64,000 nucleotides of DNA from the NCBI GenBank assembly GCA_023410445.1, contig JAEYPT010000009.1, positions 248,001-312,000 on the forward strand, given 5' to 3'. A model generated the notes under the pieces. The model was given only the letters and a program-made list of their open reading frames with translations, did no database searches and had not been told where the DNA came from. Shown in pieces: positions 60,699 to 64,000 of this stretch (the first letter of the stretch is position 1; each line of letters begins with the position of its first letter). The position numbers were made by a program, and so were the translations under genes. The DNA comes from Bacillota bacterium. GTDB taxonomy: Bacteria; Bacillota; Clostridia; Oscillospirales; Acutalibacteraceae.

Positions 60699-60790
60699 AA
60701 TTCTCACACCTTCACAGCCAACAGTCAGTATACAACTGCAAGATTATAGTATGATTAGAAAATTTATCTTTATAAACCTGAAAACGGTTC

Positions 60791-61084
60791 TTATGCTTTC
60801 CGTGTTCCACTCAATTGAAAGATTCCAGAGTCAGTTGTCACTCTGGCTTTGAGCGAATCGCCATCAATCGTACCTTTTGCAGAATATCTGATATTAAAAA
60901 TGCTCGCATTGAGGGTCCCGGAAAGCGCAAACGAATTACCGTTAGCTTTTCCGTTCCTAAAATAGTTCGTATACCCCATCGCGTGAACGGATCCCCGTAA
61001 GGCTCCGTTTTTATCCGTAAGCTTTAATACCCCTCTTTGAGGTCCGATTGGAGTTAATAAGGTCACATCGAAAGTACCATTCAT
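60791..61084 (-). CDS. Unknown beta-rich protein, 97 aa
   Basis: 97 residues with alternating strands: DVTLLTPIGPQRGVLKLTD, ALRGSVHAMGYTN, NGNSFALSGTLNASIFN and SGIFQLSGTRK. The pattern resembles a small beta-barrel. ATG at 61084 was chosen over a longer reading because the domain begins there. No family is named with confidence. No signal peptide. Confidence 0.5.
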   Translation of the reverse strand: MNGTFDVTLLTPIGPQRGVLKLTDKNGALRGSVHAMGYTNYFRNGKANGNSFALSGTLNASIFNIRYSAKGTIDGDSLKARVTTDSGIFQLSGTRKA

Positions 61085-61200
61085 GATTTCAACCACTTTT
61101 CTTAATAAGATGTTTTTAGTATATGTCGGTTCATGCGGAGCAAACACAAACGCTTTCATGAATACACAGTATATATGGGGCTGGAAAGAAGATAATATTT

Positions 61201-61713
61201 ATGTGGCAGACAGCATTGAACACGATCGGAACAGCGGCGGTGGCCGCGCTTGTGACGGTAATTTGTGTGGCGATCAAATCCATTGGGGGAGCCGCGGCGA
61301 ATTTGATCGGAAAGAAAGCGGCAGCATGGGAAGTGAAAATCGGCGCGGATGCCTACAACCATAGCCTCGTGGTTACCCGCGAGATGTGGGGCGCCGTCGC
61401 TGAAGAAGTCCGTACAAATCCCGAGCTGCAAAAGCTGGTGAGCAAAATCGAAGTGAAGCAGCAACTCTTCACGCAGAAAATCCAAAAGGCTATTCCTGGT
61501 CTTACCGATGATGAGATTGTGCAGCTCCGGCAGGCGGTTGCTGGCGAAGTAAACAAAGGGAAAGCGGCGATTGAATCGCCCACCGATCCGGAGTCCGCGG
61601 CGGATCAAGCTATTCGGATGGCGAACGAAGCAGTAGAAGCAGCAAATAATGCCACACAGCCCGCACCCTCTGAAAACGGGGCGGTCGCACCGTCCGCCAC
61701 CGGTGCGGTGTAA
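61201..61713 (+). CDS. Phage-type holin-like protein (LLH superfamily)
   Basis: 170 residues. One N-terminal membrane helix (TAAVAALVTVICVAIKSIG, about 10-28), then a charged helical cytoplasmic part (AWEVKIGADAYNHSLV, WGAVAEEVRTNPELQK) and an Ala/Pro-rich tail. This layout fits the LLH holin superfamily, which opens the membrane for endolysin, but no endolysin gene accompanies it. ATG start. A terminator follows. Without lytic partners it may be a relic or have a different function. Confidence 0.45.
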   Translation: MWQTALNTIGTAAVAALVTVICVAIKSIGGAAANLIGKKAAAWEVKIGADAYNHSLVVTREMWGAVAEEVRTNPELQKLVSKIEVKQQLFTQKIQKAIPGLTDDEIVQLRQAVAGEVNKGKAAIESPTDPESAADQAIRMANEAVEAANNATQPAPSENGAVAPSATGAV

Positions 61714-61734
61714 CCTGTAAAATATCGCATAAAT

Positions 61735-61785
61735 GATTTAGGCCCTTCCGGTCATCCAAAGATGACCGAAAGGGCCTATTTGTCA
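61735..61785 (+). terminator. Terminator after the holin-like gene
   Basis: TAGGCCCTT-CCGGTCATC / GATGACCGA-AAGGGCCTA with loop CAAA, then TTTGTC. Confidence 0.8.
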
Positions 61786-61931
61786 AATGAGCTGCTATAT
61801 AATCATTAAGAGGCAAGGAGGTCTATTTGTAATCGGGCAAAAATCAGTATCAAATATAAGGAGTTAGCATAATTTAAAATCAGGTTATATTTTACGATGA
61901 ATTAGACACCATATCTCTTTCCTGACAAGTC

Positions 61932-62111
61932 TTAGAAAAATCTACGGCATCTAAGAATTTGTTCAATGCGTTCCAGCAAAACGCATAGCTCTCGCCGGGA
62001 AAGGTCATCAAGACTTTCGAGAATTCCTATAAACGAGCATTCTCTATCCCTATCTCTATCCCTATCTCTGCCGTTGTCGTTGTCATTGTCATTGTCAAAA
62101 GAACACGACAT
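61932..62111 (-). CDS. Asp/Asn-Arg dipeptide repeat protein, 59 aa
   Basis: 59 residues starting MSCSFDNDNDNDNGRDRDRD, then a helical C-terminus DDLSRRELCVLLERIEQIL. The repeat is encoded by near-tandem GACAAT and AGGGATAGAGAT units, so its length may vary. Cysteines sit at residues 3 and about 23. ATG with AAGGAGGG. The short acidic-basic repeat before a helix resembles spore-associated CotG-like or exosporium proteins in style only. Function unknown. Confidence 0.5.
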   Translation of the reverse strand: MSCSFDNDNDNDNGRDRDRDRDRECSFIGILESLDDLSRRELCVLLERIEQILRCRRFF

Positions 62112-62280
62112 TTTAGGCCCTCCTTCTTTACGATTTGCTCTATAATATGCGGTTGTGAAGAAGCTTGTCAATGTGATTGTCAGGAATGTGAATGAAGCAT
62201 AAAGTTTAGAAAAACGAGAATAATCAATTATCGAGCGTATTACTTTATTCCGCGATTGTATATTTTCCCCTGTGAAAGCT

Positions 62281-62370
62281 CATTGGTTTGCTTCAAGCGA
62301 TCCAATGGGCTTATTTTTGTTAGCAAATGAGCCTCCGAGATGAAAGCCCGAGGCTCATATTTTTTATCCT
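62281..62370 (+). terminator. Hairpin and terminator pair
   Basis: First a hairpin CATTGG / CCAATG (62281-62306), then ATGAGCCTC / GAGGCTCAT (62327-62358) followed by ATTTTTTATCC, a strong terminator. No gene precedes it on the plus strand within 500 bp, so the transcript it ends is unclear. Confidence 0.55.
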
Positions 62371-62471
62371 AAGTCCTCTACGGGTTATTCTTAAAATGAT
62401 ATTATTCCACTACGGCGTTGTCGAATTTTGTTGTATAATAATTTAGTCGAATAATATTGGAGGGACAACGA

Positions 62472-62642
62472 ATGAAAATTGAAGACCTAAAGAAGCTGGA
62501 CAAGCAGATAAGGCTAATACCGGACCCCTTTGGACGGGGATTTTAAACGCTTAAAATGACACTGGCCGAATGGGCCGGTCGGAGCGAAATTTCGGCGACC
62601 GAGCTAGCCGATCAGTATTTAGCGTGGAAGTGGAAAAAATAG
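62472..62642 (+). pseudogene. Small ORF with an in-frame stop
   Basis: ATG with GGAGGGACAAC upstream. 24 codons (KIEDLKKLDKQIRLIPDP) to TAA at 62544-62546, then the same frame continues through MTLAEWAGRSEISATEL to TAG. The second part starts with its own ATG at 62556, but has no ribosome site. It looks like one 56-codon gene split by a stop, or two mini-genes. Confidence 0.4.
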
Positions 62643-62833
62643 AAAATCCCGGCAGCCGATCGCTGCCGGGAAAGTACAAGAACAGAAAATAGGGACTAAA
62701 ATAGAATGCACAGAGCAAACGAGAATATACTTCGAAGATACAACGAGCCCCGGCGGCCTTTATCGAAATAACCCGAACTGTTAAACCACGCTGCTTCGTC
62801 TCTCTTTGATGACGAGAGTTAATTCTTTAAGTT

Positions 62834-63676
62834 TTAAGTCTGCCCGATGTAACTGATCTTTAGAGTAGTTGTCAATGTTAGATCATTAGAGTGATAATAT
62901 AAACGGGCATATTTGGCATAGTAGCTTGGCGATAGAACCCCTGTTTCACCTGCGGGTACATTCGTTTGAGGATGCGTGACATAGGTTACTCCATCAATAC
63001 TCTCTTCGACCCCAACGGCAGCGGAGATTGCGCCCGTATTGGTAAAGAAAAAACTTGATTGCCGTTTTTCTGAAATGTCTTGAGGTGTTGAAGTTTGGTC
63101 CCCTGGCAGAACGTCAACAGTTTCTGTAGTTATGTCGATTTTGCGACCAACGAGCGTAACATCAGATGGAGTTGGTGGCGTATTTCCGGTCAAAATCAGT
63201 TGTGGACGGGTTGCTGGATTCGTTGCGGTGGCTGAGTCAAACAGAACGAATGAGCCGTCATCACAAGTAAGTGCAATGCCAGAGAACGGTGAAATGTACC
63301 AGGAATTGATGAGCTGTGTTAAATCGATTTGAATTGTCATACCGATATCTGACGCCGCAACTGAGTGGGATGCCTGGATAATTGGATCAACTGTAACAGG
63401 CGTGCTGTATGTCACGGTTGTAACATCCAGCGGGGATGGAGCAGTTACTTTCTGAACGTTGATCGTACTCGGGCTTGATCCGGATTTTGAATAAACGACC
63501 AACTGTAGGACCGCACTAATCCACGGATTTCCATCCGGTAGGTTTGCCGTTTGGAAAAGGCCAGTACAGTCTCCCAGCCCTGTAACAGTTCCGACATAAA
63601 CTACAGGGACTGTTGAAAAATTCGAAGTGGGAGCTTCCGATGCGATAAATGTTGAAGGCAAATTGATATTAGGCAT
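62834..63676 (-). CDS. DUF6385-like surface protein
   Basis: 280 residues, beta-rich. The N-terminal 150 residues read like a DNRLRE-type domain (STFIASEAPTSNFSTVPVV, TIQIDLTQLINSWYISPFSG, PATRPQLILTGN). The C-terminal 90 residues with SFFFTNTGAISAAVGVEESI and SPSYYAKYARLYYHSND resemble DUF6385. These proteins occur in spore-forming Clostridia, probably on the spore or cell surface, though they lack signal peptides. AAAGGAG ribosome site. It is the last gene before the right attachment site of element B. Confidence 0.65.
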   Translation of the reverse strand: MPNINLPSTFIASEAPTSNFSTVPVVYVGTVTGLGDCTGLFQTANLPDGNPWISAVLQLVVYSKSGSSPSTINVQKVTAPSPLDVTTVTYSTPVTVDPIIQASHSVAASDIGMTIQIDLTQLINSWYISPFSGIALTCDDGSFVLFDSATATNPATRPQLILTGNTPPTPSDVTLVGRKIDITTETVDVLPGDQTSTPQDISEKRQSSFFFTNTGAISAAVGVEESIDGVTYVTHPQTNVPAGETGVLSPSYYAKYARLYYHSNDLTLTTTLKISYIGQT

Positions 63677-63826
63677 TTTTAATTCTCCTTTCATAGGCAT
63701 ATTATGGTAAATATTCTATTTGTGCTACATAAGTTAAGAGGACGGCAACCGAGACGTCAGAAAAATATGGATCCACAGGGATAAAACTTGTATCAGAGTA
63801 TATAGCGTGGAGTGGGAGGAAATAGA

Positions 63827-63853
63827 ATCATAACAAATTGGAATATTGACCAC
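63827..63853 (-). other. Attachment site, right end of element B
   Basis: Core GTGG (minus reading; 63850-63853) and the arm CCAATTTGTTATGAT (63827-63841), the perfect inverted partner of the other arm. Confidence 0.85.
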
Positions 63854-63941
63854 CGTACTGACTGATAATGATTTTTGCAAGCTGGGGATTGGTCTGTTTA
63901 ATTTTAACGGGATACTGCAGGCGCTTGTCATAACTCCACAT
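63828..63941 (-). pseudogene. cotJC: cotJC piece 1 of 3 (N-terminal fragment)
   Basis: 31 conserved codons, MWSYDKRLQYPVKIKQ to SQYGG, then six element-derived codons (QYSNLL) and a stop. The start follows GAGGAG and stands 14 bases after the end of cotJB, as in the cotJABC operon. The frame is broken at the core GTGG (63850-63853). In the present arrangement only a 37-residue peptide is made. Excision of element B and then A restores the 198-codon protein. Confidence 0.9.
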
Positions 63942-63955
63942 AATTCACACTCTCC

Positions 63956-64000
63956 TCAAGCATTAAAGCCGTATTCCCACGGCCAGGGGCTCCGGATCCA
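63956..64000 (-). CDS. cotJB: cotJB C-terminal end (partial)
   Basis: The last 14 codons, WIRSPWPWEYGFNA and stop, of a minus-strand gene running out of the window. CotJB proteins end in a PWPWE motif, and the stop lies 14 bp before the cotJC start. This fixes the identity of the following fragment as cotJC and shows that the operon order is normal. Confidence 0.75.
   Translation of the reverse strand, partial: WIRSPWPWEYGFNA

Larger units (their letters stand above)
55963..63853. mobile_element. Element B: 7,891-bp serine-recombinase element in cotJC
   Basis: Bounded by two TAC(A/G)GTGG sites, whose shared core GTGG lies at 55959-55962 and 63850-63853. Contents: a large serine recombinase at the piece-2 end, a zinc-ribbon protein, several HTH genes partly broken, many small genes, a holin-like protein and a DUF6385-like surface protein. 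The joined ends make a 48-nt dyad with perfect 15-nt arms ATCATAACAAATTGG around 18 nt. Excision would join pieces 1 and 2 in frame. It is phage-like in composition but without capsid genes. Confidence 0.9.

Noticed and set aside
48177..63853. Elements A and B as one prophage
   Set aside because: No capsid, terminase or tail genes, and the intact piece 2 of cotJC with its own cores lies between them, showing two separate insertions.

Overview
The window looks like the chromosome of an anaerobic, spore-forming member of the Clostridia, probably an Oscillospiraceae/Ruminococcaceae relative. Evidence: the C-terminus of a SigH-type sigma factor, MEP-pathway isoprenoid genes, a CdaA-CdaR cyclic-di-AMP pair, a ferredoxin-type aldo/keto reductase and a cotJ spore-coat operon. 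The backbone is fairly GC-rich with purine-rich Shine-Dalgarno sites; the stretch from about 30.2 to 47.7 kb is clearly more AT-rich. Species identity is inference only.

Layout. 0-7 kb: housekeeping (sigH end, a tRNA-like sequence, zinc-ribbon protein, thioesterase, ispD-ispF, a DUF3343/cysteine-desulfurase-like pair, cdaA-cdaR, DUF2935). 7-22 kb: single metabolic and regulatory genes (D-amino-acid transaminase, MFS exporter, 2-hydroxyacid dehydrogenase, chemoreceptor, MerR-controlled aldo/keto reductase, amidohydrolase, TetR-controlled acyltransferase, phosphoesterase, lipoproteins). 22.3-30 kb: one catabolic operon with a polyamine-type ABC importer, an AbgB-like M20 amidohydrolase and adenine deaminase, preceded by a leader ending in a terminator. 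30.2-35.2 kb: a BfiI-like restriction-modification system with two adenine methyltransferases and an HTH controller. 35.2-47.7 kb: mobile-element DNA with two serine recombinases, a candidate structured RNA, two paralogous 285-residue unknown proteins, a tandem repeat array, and several damaged genes (amidoligase, Dam-type methylase, DUF927).

The main discovery is at 47.7-64 kb. The spore-coat gene cotJC (manganese-catalase family, minus strand) is cut into three pieces by two separate large-serine-recombinase elements. Piece 1 (residues 1-31) is at 63.85-63.94 kb, directly behind the end of cotJB. Piece 2 is at 55.86-55.96 kb. Piece 3 is at 47.77-48.17 kb. Element A (7,687 bp) carries a recombinase, a MarR regulator, a heterodimeric ABC exporter, a cupin and a tRNA-dihydrouridine synthase. 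Element B (7,891 bp) carries a recombinase and mostly small phage-like or hypothetical genes. Joining the three pieces at the short shared cores restores an uninterrupted 198-codon cotJC in frame, and the element ends rejoin into attP-like inverted repeats. This is the architecture of skin-type intervening elements that are excised in the sporulating mother cell, but here two elements sit in one coat gene. Whether they excise is inference; the split gene, the cores and the inverted arms are read directly.

Three recombinases (500, 544 and 477 aa), all on the minus strand, lie within 22 kb, so this locus has collected site-specific elements repeatedly. Several genes in the accessory part contain frameshifts or in-frame stops, which could be real decay, phase variation or homopolymer sequencing errors; resequencing would separate these.
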